From: Desulfuromonadaceae bacterium
GTDB taxonomy: Bacteria > Desulfobacterota > Desulfuromonadia > Geobacterales > Pseudopelobacteraceae
NCBI GenBank assembly: GCA_028683435.1
Contig: JAQUIG010000024.1
Location: 1-41,102, forward strand
DNA length: 41,102 bases
Direction of reading: 5' to 3'
This document shows, one piece after another, positions 34,489 through 41,102 of the stretch (position 1 is the stretch's first letter; each line of letters opens with the position of its first letter). The position numbers were made by a program, and so were the translations under genes. The notes beneath the pieces were generated by a model, which was given only the letters and a program-made list of their open reading frames with translations, was not told the origin of the DNA and did not search any database.

Positions 34489-35913
34489 TTATTCTCCCTT
34501 GCGCAGCTGTTCAATCATTCTGTTTCGCAGTTCATTCAGCCGCCCGGAAATGGAGACCTTATAGCGGTGGGGATTGATGAAGCGGAGGCACCCCTGCGGC
34601 AGCAAGGTAAGTTCTCGCTGGCTCCGTTCGGCCATTATGTCCAGCGTTTCAGGGTCTCCCGTCCGGCTGCCGTTATCCATCACTACCCGTCGCAACTCAT
34701 GCAGTTCGACAGGTGACGGGAGCGTCGTATGCTGGAGTGGATTACCGGGATCATAGACCGTATCCCCCCCGTGGAGCTCATCCTGATGCAGACAGATCAC
34801 ATCCTGAATCAAACCGCCATCACCGGCTGTTGCTCTCAGGACACGTTTTTTCCCCGGCAGGGTGGCCTTGGCGATGTCGCTCGTGACCTTCAGCTTTGGC
34901 AGGCCGTCTACCTCTACGAGTTTATAAACTCCTCCCAGCGCCCCGCCTCCCGCCCCGCCGCAGGTCGCCAGTTTCGTACCGACGCCGTAAATGTCCACCC
35001 GCCCCCCTTCGTCTCTGATCGAATCGATCACAAATTCGTCCAGCTCGTTGGATGCAACGATCTTCACCGCCGGGAAGCCGGCCTCGTCGAACATCCGGCG
35101 GCTCTCGCGGGAGAGAAATGCGAGATCTCCGGAATCGAGACGGACTCCGCGCAGTTCATGCCCCCGTTCCTGCAGTTCACGAGCAACGGTTATGGCGTTG
35201 GGGACCCCGCTCTTCAGCGTGTCGTAGGTATCTACCAGCAGGATGGAACTGTCGGGGAATGCGTCCGCATAGGCACGAAAGGAGGCCAACTCGTTCGGGA
35301 ACGCCTGCACCCAGCTGTGGGCGTGAGTCCCGCGCACCGGCAGGCCATAGACCATCCCCGCCTGCACGTTACTGGTACTGCGAACGCCACCCACGCAGGC
35401 CGCTCGGGCGCAGGAGAGGGCGCCGTCCGGTCCGTGGGCACGTCGCAGCCCGAACTCCATAACCGGCGCCCCGGCGGCGGCATGAGTGATCCGGGCAGCC
35501 TTTGTAGCTACTAGGGTCTGGAAGTTGATGATGTTGAGCAGCGCCGTCTCTACGAACTGCGCCTCCGCCAGCGCTCCCTCCACCGTCAGAAGCGGCTCGT
35601 TGGCAAAGACCGCCGTTCCCTCCAGCGGCGCCGTCACCTTGCCGCGGAAGCGAAACTCGCGGAGAAACTCGATAAAGCGCGGTTTGAATATTCCCAACCC
35701 CTGCAGATATGCCAGTTCATCCGGCAGAAAGCGCAACCCCTCCAGATAGGTGAGGGCCGGCTCCAGTCCGGCAAAGACCGCATAGCCCCCCTCGAACGGG
35801 TTTCTGCGGAAAAACAGGTCGAAAACAGCCTGTTTTTCCGCCATTCCCTCCTCCAGATAGCCGGCCAGCATGGTCAGTTCGTATAGGTCTGTCAGCAACG
35901 GAGGATAGCGCAT
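34489..35913 (-). CDS. pncB: Nicotinate phosphoribosyltransferase
   Basis: 474 residues with AGGGAG before the ATG. Family signatures: [17 protein letters not shown] at the start, [19 protein letters not shown] with the active-site His, [11 protein letters not shown], and GVRLDSGDL. It converts nicotinate and PRPP to nicotinate mononucleotide, coupled to ATP hydrolysis, for NAD salvage. It is followed directly by pncA. Confidence 0.95.
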   Translation of the reverse strand: MRYPPLLTDLYELTMLAGYLEEGMAEKQAVFDLFFRRNPFEGGYAVFAGLEPALTYLEGLRFLPDELAYLQGLGIFKPRFIEFLREFRFRGKVTAPLEGTAVFANEPLLTVEGALAEAQFVETALLNIINFQTLVATKAARITHAAAGAPVMEFGLRRAHGPDGALSCARAACVGGVRSTSNVQAGMVYGLPVRGTHAHSWVQAFPNELASFRAYADAFPDSSILLVDTYDTLKSGVPNAITVARELQERGHELRGVRLDSGDLAFLSRESRRMFDEAGFPAVKIVASNELDEFVIDSIRDEGGRVDIYGVGTKLATCGGAGGGALGGVYKLVEVDGLPKLKVTSDIAKATLPGKKRVLRATAGDGGLIQDVICLHQDELHGGDTVYDPGNPLQHTTLPSPVELHELRRVVMDNGSRTGDPETLDIMAERSQRELTLLPQGCLRFINPHRYKVSISGRLNELRNRMIEQLRKGE

Positions 35914-35948
35914 GGGTCTCCCTGTGTATGAAAAAATAGTCGTATGGA

Positions 35949-36335
35949 TCAGTACTTGCGGCCTCCACCAGGGCCCATACCTCCACCGGGTCCCATGCCA
36001 CCGCCAGGACCCATATTCATGCCAGGTCCCATGCCGCCGCCACTGGCCGGCGGCTCATCGGGGAGGGTGAGGCCTTTGGACTTGGCTCGCTCCTGCATGA
36101 GCTTGTGATGCTCCTGGCGGATTTGCTGTCGCTCCTCGGCGGTTTTTGCAGCACGCATCCTGGCGCGATATTCCAAGCGCTCCTGTTGTGTCATAAGTTG
36201 GCTGCCATAGATTGGTAATTGAGTTTGATTCTGGACCTTTTCCTGGTTACTTTGCTGCTCAGCAGCGAGTAACAAAGTGGATGGCAGCAACAGTGAGGCC
36301 GCCACTACGGATAGCACTACCGATTTTGTCATCAT
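35949..36335 (-). CDS. Secreted Spy/LTXXQ-like protein with Gly-Met-Pro repeat tail
   Basis: 128 residues. A signal peptide (to about residue 25, SLLLPSTLLLAA-EQ) predicts a periplasmic location. A charged helical middle contains MTQQERLEYRARMRAAKTAEER, resembling the LTXXQ helices of Spy/CpxP-like chaperones. The tail repeats GPGGGM units. From memory, similar proteins are common in Geobacter. Methionines in the tail could bind copper or other soft metals (inference). AAGGAG precedes the ATG. A sigma-54-like site lies 92 bases upstream. Confidence 0.72.
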   Translation of the reverse strand: MMTKSVVLSVVAASLLLPSTLLLAAEQQSNQEKVQNQTQLPIYGSQLMTQQERLEYRARMRAAKTAEERQQIRQEHHKLMQERAKSKGLTLPDEPPASGGGMGPGMNMGPGGGMGPGGGMGPGGGRKY

Positions 36336-36426
36336 AATTGACTCCTTATGGATGTGGGGTATTCGATTTACGGACGCAACTCTGTAACCCGTTCAGCCGC
36401 TGCGGCCTGCATGTGACTGGTGTCCT

Positions 36427-36442
36427 CTCACATGCCATGCCA
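36427..36442 (-). promoter_or_regulatory. Sigma-54-like promoter of the Spy-like gene
   Basis: Minus-strand TGGCATGGCATGTGAG closely resembles the STAS 2 site (TGGCATGAGATGTGAA). A GGATTGTTAC box (36471-36480, plus strand) like those before rtcB and htrA lies 29 bases upstream, overlapping the pcm stop, so the spacing differs. Confidence 0.5.
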
Positions 36443-36476
36443 AGATGGTTTAAATATTACATGCCTTGCGGGATTG

Positions 36477-37121
36477 TTACCACCCGGCGGCACCGATCAG
36501 GGGAACAAAACGGACACCGCAGAGCTCTTCGCTCCGGTAGTCACCCTCGGTCACCCGCCGCACCCGGACCAGCATCTGCACATCATAGGATCTCCCGACC
36601 GGAATGACCAGCCGTCCGCCGATGGCAAGCTGATCAAGAAGAGGCTGCGGCACTTTCGGTGCTCCGGCGGTGACGACGATGGCGTTGTAGGGCGCATGCT
36701 CCGGCCAGCCGAGGGTGCCGTCACCTTCATGGACCACAATATTGCTGTAACCGAGTCGATCGAAACGCTCCCTGGCACCCTGCGCCAATCCGCCGAGGCG
36801 CTCGACGCTATAAACGGTTGTCGCGATCCTGCTCAGTACAGCGGCGGCGTAACCGGAGCCGGTGCCGATCTCCAGCACCCGGTCCGAAGATTTCAACTCC
36901 AGCGCTTCGGTCATGTATGCCACAATATATGGCTGCGATATTGTTTGCCCCTCCGCGATCGGGAGCGGGTGGTCTCCGTAGGCATTCTCCACCATCCGCC
37001 CGTCAATAAACTCTTCGCGCGGTACGTCACGCATGGCCTCAAGGACGGCACGGTCCCGTATGCCGCGACTCATCAGGTGCTCACGGATCATGGTGTCGCG
37101 CTGGTAATCGAGCGTTTTCAT
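36477..37121 (-). CDS. pcm: Protein-L-isoaspartate O-methyltransferase
   Basis: 214 residues, full length. SAM motif I is VLEIGTGSGYAAAVLSRIA. Other family marks are REEFIDGRM, YGDHPLPIAEGQTISQPYIVAYM and the C-terminal YNAIVVTAGAP. It methylates isoaspartyl residues in damaged proteins so that they can revert. It begins 10 bases after the radical SAM gene stop, in one operon. The ribosome site is weak, so translation may be coupled. Confidence 0.94.
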   Translation of the reverse strand: MKTLDYQRDTMIREHLMSRGIRDRAVLEAMRDVPREEFIDGRMVENAYGDHPLPIAEGQTISQPYIVAYMTEALELKSSDRVLEIGTGSGYAAAVLSRIATTVYSVERLGGLAQGARERFDRLGYSNIVVHEGDGTLGWPEHAPYNAIVVTAGAPKVPQPLLDQLAIGGRLVIPVGRSYDVQMLVRVRRVTEGDYRSEELCGVRFVPLIGAAGW

Positions 37122-37131
37122 ATAAAAGGTT

Positions 37132-38142
37132 TCACAGGCCGATACCGGCTATGGCTGCACCGCAGTCGGGACAGGCGCCGTTGCTGATCCTGGCATTCTC
37201 GATGACGTAGCCGTAGCGTTTGATCAGCAGGGCCAAGCAGGATGGGCAGTAGGTGTTCTCGCCCCCTTCACCCGGTACGTTCCCCTCGTACACATAGCGC
37301 AATCCGGCGGCGAGGCCGATGTCGCGTGCCCTGCGCAGTGTCGCTACCGGCGTACGGGGGAGGTCGGTCAATTTGTAGGTGGGGTAAAACTGGCTCACGT
37401 GCCAGGGGGTGTCGATCCCTAGGTTGGTGACGATGAACTCTGCGATGCCCTGCAGTTCGTTGTCGGAATCGTTGAGTCCCGGGATGACCAGGGTCGTGAG
37501 TTCGAGCCAAATCCCCTGCTTGCGATATTCGATAATCGAGTCAAGCACTTCGGATAAACGGGCGTGGACGATGTCGCGATAGAAACCTTCGGAGAAACCT
37601 TTCAGGTCTATATTTGCGGCATCCAGAAAAGGTGCAATCTTTGCCAGCGCCTCACTGGTGATATAGCCATTGGTGACGAAAATGTTTTTCAACCCCGCTT
37701 CATGGGCGAGACGGGCGGTGTCGTAGGCGAACTCGTAGAAGATCGTCGGCTCGGTGTAGGTGTAGGAAACTGAACGGCAATCGCCGGCAATGGCCCGCTG
37801 CACGATCTCCCCCGGTGTCTGCTCTTTCCCCCGGATCGGAGCATTCCGATCGACCTGGGAGATGGTGTAGTTCTGGCAGTGGTGGCAATGAAAGTTGCAC
37901 CCCACCGTGGCGATGGAATAGGAACGGCTGCCCGGCATGACATGGAAGAGCGGTTTTTTCTCGATCGGGTCCACATGCTCGGCGCAAAGTTTGCCGTAGA
38001 CCAGGCTGTAGAGCGTGCCGCCCCTGTTTTCGCGGACGGCGCAGATGCCGCGGGCACCGTCACTGATCAGGCAGCGGAAGCGGCACAGACCGCACCGCAC
38101 CTGGTTGTCTCCCTCCCGTTCGTAAAACATGGCTTCCTTCAT
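37132..38142 (-). CDS. AmrS-type (AmmeMemoRadiSam) radical SAM protein
   Basis: 336 residues with GGGAGG before the ATG. The N-terminal Cys-rich part (CGLCRFRCLISDGARGICAV) and SIATVGCNFHCHHCQNYTISQ with the radical SAM CxxxCxxC cluster motif are diagnostic of this PflA-like family. A late YCPSC / CPDC zinc-ribbon pair ends the protein. From family knowledge, it works with AMMECR1 and Memo partner proteins in an undefined reaction, but those genes are not in this window. Upstream neighbour: the SufC/SufB-like pair, 29 bases away. Confidence 0.88.
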   Translation of the reverse strand: MKEAMFYEREGDNQVRCGLCRFRCLISDGARGICAVRENRGGTLYSLVYGKLCAEHVDPIEKKPLFHVMPGSRSYSIATVGCNFHCHHCQNYTISQVDRNAPIRGKEQTPGEIVQRAIAGDCRSVSYTYTEPTIFYEFAYDTARLAHEAGLKNIFVTNGYITSEALAKIAPFLDAANIDLKGFSEGFYRDIVHARLSEVLDSIIEYRKQGIWLELTTLVIPGLNDSDNELQGIAEFIVTNLGIDTPWHVSQFYPTYKLTDLPRTPVATLRRARDIGLAAGLRYVYEGNVPGEGGENTYCPSCLALLIKRYGYVIENARISNGACPDCGAAIAGIGL

Positions 38143-38171
38143 GCGGAACCTCCCGTTTCAACTTTATAAAT

Positions 38172-39107
38172 CTATCCGAGCATCCCTTTCACGATCACGT
38201 CCACCGCCTCCTCCGGCGCCAGGCCATGGGCCATGAGGGTCTCCAGCTGATGTTTGTCAACACTGCCGATGGCAGCTTCGTGAGTAACCTTGGCCTGGGG
38301 ATGGGTTACGCTGACGATCGGGATCGCCTTTGCCACTGCCCGGTCGCGGATGATCTCCATACAGTCCACATGCCCTCTGGCCCCGGCGGCATTTCCCTCG
38401 GTAATCCCGGTTACCTCTGCCATGGCGTCGTCCTCTACGGCGATCCTCGTCTTGATTATCCCACGGGAATTCTCCCCGTCAAGTACGACCCGCTCCCTTA
38501 TGCGGATCTCGTCGCTGCCATGCCCGAAAACCCGCGCGGTCAATTCGACCACGGCATCCTCGTCCGCCTCCACATCGTAGTCGATGTCAAGGCTTCCGAC
38601 ACGGCCGTCGGTGAGGGTGAAATCCGACGTGTACCTGCCCCCCTTTCCGATCCTGACGGCCGCCCGCGGAATAACTTCTATCCCTCCATGGGGGCCGTGA
38701 AAGTGGCGCTCCTGATACCACATTGATGCACCTGCACCGATCTCGATAGCGGCGTCCATGACATGCCGAACGCGCTCGGCGTTGGGAAAGAGGCAGTGAG
38801 CGATAAAGCGGGCGGAGGAGTTCCGTTCCAGAACAACCTCTATTTTGATCTGCTGTTCTCCTTCTCGATGCACAACCCCGAAACAGGTGTGGACCGGCAG
38901 CGCCAGTTGTATCCCCTCGCGGAGCCTGATCTTCACCCGAACGCCATCTTCCGTACTGTCAGCCTCCACCTCCAGTCCCGGCAGGCTTCGGGAGCTGACG
39001 ACCTGTTTCCCGACCACTACGATGTGCGCAGTCGCCGGATCATCCAGAATTGCCCGGTCACCACCCGCGGCGCCCAATGCCGTCATAAGCTCGTCATATT
39101 CGGTCAT
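38172..39107 (-). CDS. SufB/SufD-like iron-sulfur scaffold protein (minimal SUF)
   Basis: 311 residues, much shorter than SufB (about 480). It keeps the beta-helix core: YQERHFHGPHGG, VEADEDAVVELTARVFG, NSRGIIKTRIAVEDDAMAEV and SVTHPQAKVTHEAAIGSVD near the C-terminus, which matches the SufB signature end. A single scaffold gene paired with SufC is the layout of the proposed minimal SMS system of anaerobes (recalled literature). Its ATG overlaps the sufC-like gene by 14 bases, with GGAGG upstream. Confidence 0.87.
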   Translation of the reverse strand: MTEYDELMTALGAAGGDRAILDDPATAHIVVVGKQVVSSRSLPGLEVEADSTEDGVRVKIRLREGIQLALPVHTCFGVVHREGEQQIKIEVVLERNSSARFIAHCLFPNAERVRHVMDAAIEIGAGASMWYQERHFHGPHGGIEVIPRAAVRIGKGGRYTSDFTLTDGRVGSLDIDYDVEADEDAVVELTARVFGHGSDEIRIRERVVLDGENSRGIIKTRIAVEDDAMAEVTGITEGNAAGARGHVDCMEIIRDRAVAKAIPIVSVTHPQAKVTHEAAIGSVDKHQLETLMAHGLAPEEAVDVIVKGMLG

Positions 39108-39816
39108 CGTTGCAGACCTCCCCGTCGCAGGATATGCATTTTCTGTTTTTAAAGGCGGCGGCGATCTCGTCGGGTCTGCCGGTGCTGACGATCCTGCCGC
39201 CGCAGATCTGCGACGCCCGGTCAGCGGCGGCGCAGATCTCGTCCCGGTGGGTGATCAGGAGTACGGCACTACCACCGCTTCGGAGGCGGTCCAGTACGCG
39301 GATGATGTCGTCGGTGGAGAGCATGTCGATTCCGGAATCCGGTTCGTCAAGTATCGCCAGTTTAGGCCGCAGCGCGAGCACCGAAGCCAGTTCAATCCGC
39401 TTGCGTTCACCCCCGCTCAGCGAACGGTCCACCATCCGGTCAAGATAGCGAAACGGCTCCAGTCCTACCAGCTGAAGAGCTGACTCCGGCTCTTCAGCCA
39501 CCGCTCCGAGTTTGAGGTAGTCACGCACCCTCAACCCTTCGAACCTGGCAGGTTCCTGCCACGCCATGCAGAGGCCGAGTCGTGCCCGCTCGTGAATTTT
39601 CAGGTTGTTAATCAGGGTGCCGTCAAAAAAGATCTCCCCGGACGCGGGTTGATATCCATGACACCCCATTATCATGCTGGCCAGGGTGCTCTTGCCGGTG
39701 CCGTTGGTGCCGAGCAGGGCGTGCACTTCTCCAGCCCTGATGCTGAGAGACAGCCCGGCCAGAATCTCCCGGCCAGTTGCCGCATAATAAATGTCGCATA
39801 ACTCAAGGACGTCCAT
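39094..39816 (-). CDS. SufC-like ABC ATPase
   Basis: 240 residues, soluble ABC ATPase. Walker A GTNGTGKST (near 36-44), ABC signature LSGGERKR, Walker B LAILDEPDSGID and the switch His in LLITHRDE are intact. The sequence GLCMAWQEPARFEGL after Walker A is typical of SufC, not of importers. No membrane partner gene. It pairs with the SufB-like gene that overlaps its end, and the two probably form the B2C2 scaffold complex for 4Fe-4S assembly. No SufS/SufU-type cysteine desulfurase is nearby. Confidence 0.92.
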   Translation of the reverse strand: MDVLELCDIYYAATGREILAGLSLSIRAGEVHALLGTNGTGKSTLASMIMGCHGYQPASGEIFFDGTLINNLKIHERARLGLCMAWQEPARFEGLRVRDYLKLGAVAEEPESALQLVGLEPFRYLDRMVDRSLSGGERKRIELASVLALRPKLAILDEPDSGIDMLSTDDIIRVLDRLRSGGSAVLLITHRDEICAAADRASQICGGRIVSTGRPDEIAAAFKNRKCISCDGEVCNDDRI

Positions 39817-40572
39817 AGCCCATCTCGCGGTGTTAAAAACCGGGCAGTGAGGAAGATTTGTTACACCTCCTTTATGCCGATTGAATATCTGCAGATACGG
39901 CTGCTTACCCGTGATCTACGCGTTACAGCTGTAAAAAAACTTACCTCTTCCGTGTGCGGGGCAATCTGCAGCCCGGAAGACGTGTCTGCTGATGGGCAGG
40001 CTGGAACCGGCATTATTCAGGGGGCAAGGTCTTCGCCCGCACATGAACATTTCGGTGGGCACTGATAGGGGTACAGCAAAAACAAGACCAATTAAAATAA
40101 TATTAAAATCGGCAGTTCAATAACACGGAGACACGGAGAACACCGATAAATCAAAGGCTTAAGGTTTAAAACAGAATATCCTTTTTGGTGAACCATAAAA
40201 CTACTTATTTTATCTGTAACTATCAGATGTTACTCCGCGTTCTCAGTGTCTCCGTGTTTCAAATGTTTTTTATAGATTAAATTATCCCTTCTCTTACGAC
40301 ATAAATGAATGTGTTTAGGGCGGATATCGTTAATGAAGACATACGAATCACTACGTAACCCTGAGTTATGGTAAAAAAATAATAGTGTTAAAAAATAATT
40401 TATCTAAAAAAACTCTGTCAAATAAGGGTGTTACTGCAATCGCTAGCCATTTTATCTATATCTGCCATAAAAAGTTAACATGCCGAATTACATTATTAAT
40501 TCATAACACTCTAGATTATAAAGATAATTTAAATATTTTCTCTGGCACTGTCTGTGCTGTCAAAACAAGACC
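39817..40572. other. Long gene-poor spacer
   Basis: No supported gene. An open frame at 39847-40065 (plus) lacks a ribosome site and family resemblance. The spacer holds the inverted repeat copy B (40124-40256) and then about 300 bases of AT-rich sequence, which may carry promoters for the small gene at 40573. Confidence 0.5.
40124..40256. repeat. Dispersed imperfect inverted repeat, copy B
   Basis: Left arm 40124-40146 (CACGGAGACACGG-type) and right arm 40233-40256 (CTCCGCGTTCTCAGTGTCTCC) are imperfect reverse complements. The reverse of the right arm matches the left arm of copy A through AGAACGCGGAGTAAC. This is the second example in the window, 39 kb from the first. Confidence 0.75.
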
Positions 40573-40758
40573 ATGACCAGCCCGGATACGACCCAGAATC
40601 AGGCAGCTGCACCCTCTCTGTGTGAATTTTCCAGTCACCCTTTTGATGACTGTTACTGTTGTCGTGTCACCGGTCGGTCTGCAGCCATGATTGCAACGTA
40701 TTGTATGGACCGCTATCAGGAATGTCTGATTTTTCAGAAGCATCTAGCAGCAAAATAA
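40573..40758 (+). CDS. Small Cys-rich protein of unknown function
   Basis: 61 residues with five cysteines: one near 17, then DCYCC, YCMDRYQEC. The last segment resembles the YCxxxYxxC pattern of small Geobacter proteins with metal-type Cys motifs (recalled, not checked). Start ATG 40573 has no strong ribosome site, so coding is only probable. Confidence 0.45.
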   Translation: MTSPDTTQNQAAAPSLCEFSSHPFDDCYCCRVTGRSAAMIATYCMDRYQECLIFQKHLAAK

Positions 40759-40780
40759 AAACGCCATAAAAGAACGTTAG

Positions 40781-40809
40781 AGAAAGCCAGGTAGACCGGT
40801 CTGCTTTCT
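40781..40809 (+). terminator. Hairpin after the small Cys-rich gene
   Basis: AGAAAGC and GCTTTCT enclose a small palindrome AGACCGGTCT. There is no long T run, so terminator function is uncertain. Confidence 0.3.
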
Positions 40810-40912
40810 TCTGCCGGGTACAAAAGCGCTGGATTGAAAGGAGGTGAAATACTCGCTAAAGCTATGTATGTCGGCAATAACGATTTGTATTAATTGTGAA
40901 AGGAGGTTTCTG

Positions 40913-41102
40913 ATGGCATTAAAAAGAATGTTCTGCTTGCTGGCAGGTGTAAGCATACTGTTTGGTTCTAGCGCCGCCTGGTCGGCGGAAGTGCATGGCA
41001 GAAGTTCCACCCAGTACCAATGGTTTACCGATTACCTGACTGGTGAAAAACAGGGTGAGTTTGGGGAATATCTCAGCCTGTCAGTCACAAAGGTCGATAA
41101 GG
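40913..41102 (+). CDS. Exported protein, probable outer-membrane protein (5' part only)
   Basis: The frame is open from ATG 40913, nine bases after AGGAGG, to the right edge (63 codons seen). It starts with a signal peptide (MALKRMFCLLAGVSILFGSSA, cleaved near AWSA-EV) followed by alternating residues (STQYQWFTDYLTGEK, EYLSLSVTKVDK) typical of the first strand of a Geobacter beta-barrel protein. The family cannot be fixed from this piece. A further AGGAGG about 70 bases upstream, without a usable start, may belong to a leader. Confidence 0.75.
   Translation, partial: MALKRMFCLLAGVSILFGSSAAWSAEVHGRSSTQYQWFTDYLTGEKQGEFGEYLSLSVTKVDK

Noticed and set aside
34729-35514. Plus-strand open frame of 261 codons within pncB
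   Set aside because: Antisense shadow of a full-length, motif-complete nicotinate phosphoribosyltransferase gene.
39847-40065. Plus-strand open frame of 72 codons after the sufC-like start
   Set aside because: GTG start without a ribosome site, overlaps the probable promoter region of sufC, no domain or signal peptide.

Overview
The window looks like the chromosome of a Geobacter-like anaerobe (Geobacterales, Desulfobacterota). Grounds: a probable geopeptide-type RiPP precursor and its radical SAM maturase, small proteins that I associate with Geobacter (a GSU3473-like protein, an SAP-domain protein with a cysteine tail, tiny CxxC proteins), a GEMM riboswitch ahead of a modular surface protein, a minimal SufC/SufB-like pair, and recurrent sigma-54-like -24/-12 sequences. 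No rRNA, tRNA, CRISPR array, transposase or phage gene was found. Genus is inferred from gene content only.

Region by region. 1-9028 is a surface/exopolysaccharide block: two glycosyltransferases (the first cut by the window edge), then a class I cyclic-dinucleotide (GEMM) riboswitch with an overlapping terminator, a 1192-residue FN3/Ig-like/DNRLRE secreted protein with a nearly perfect internal 1.2-kb duplication, a small GSU3473-like protein and a GH39-like lipoprotein. 9223-17684 holds a PAS histidine kinase, two paralogous STAS proteins that bracket an SAP-like protein, a small secreted protein, a giant GH13 amylase-family enzyme and a lytic transglycosylase-like protein, then a metallophosphoesterase and a cold-shock protein. 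17722-20701 holds a translationally coupled cyclopropane synthase and FAD reductase, then RNA ligase-like ThpR. 21065-27242 holds a lipoprotein, the RtcB-archease RNA-repair pair, a small zinc-ribbon/methyltransferase cluster, MarC and an HtrA protease.

27554-33860 is the most interesting block. A TonB-dependent receptor, an orphan ABC-type binding protein and a hybrid histidine kinase form one operon. It diverges from a 32-residue precursor peptide with a Cys-Cys core and its radical SAM/SPASM enzyme. The layout suggests a modified peptide made next to its own uptake/sensing system (inference).

33871-39816 carries NAD salvage (pncB-pncA), a Gly/Met-rich secreted protein, pcm, an AmrS-like radical SAM enzyme and the SufC/SufB-like pair. 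The right edge has a long gene-poor stretch with a dispersed inverted repeat, a small Cys-rich protein and the start of a probable outer-membrane protein.

A regulatory theme crosses the window: eight intergenic copies of TGGCAYG-N4-(near RTG) lie upstream of stress and small-protein genes. Two of them (rtcB and htrA) also share an upstream module of about 155 bp with conserved spacing.
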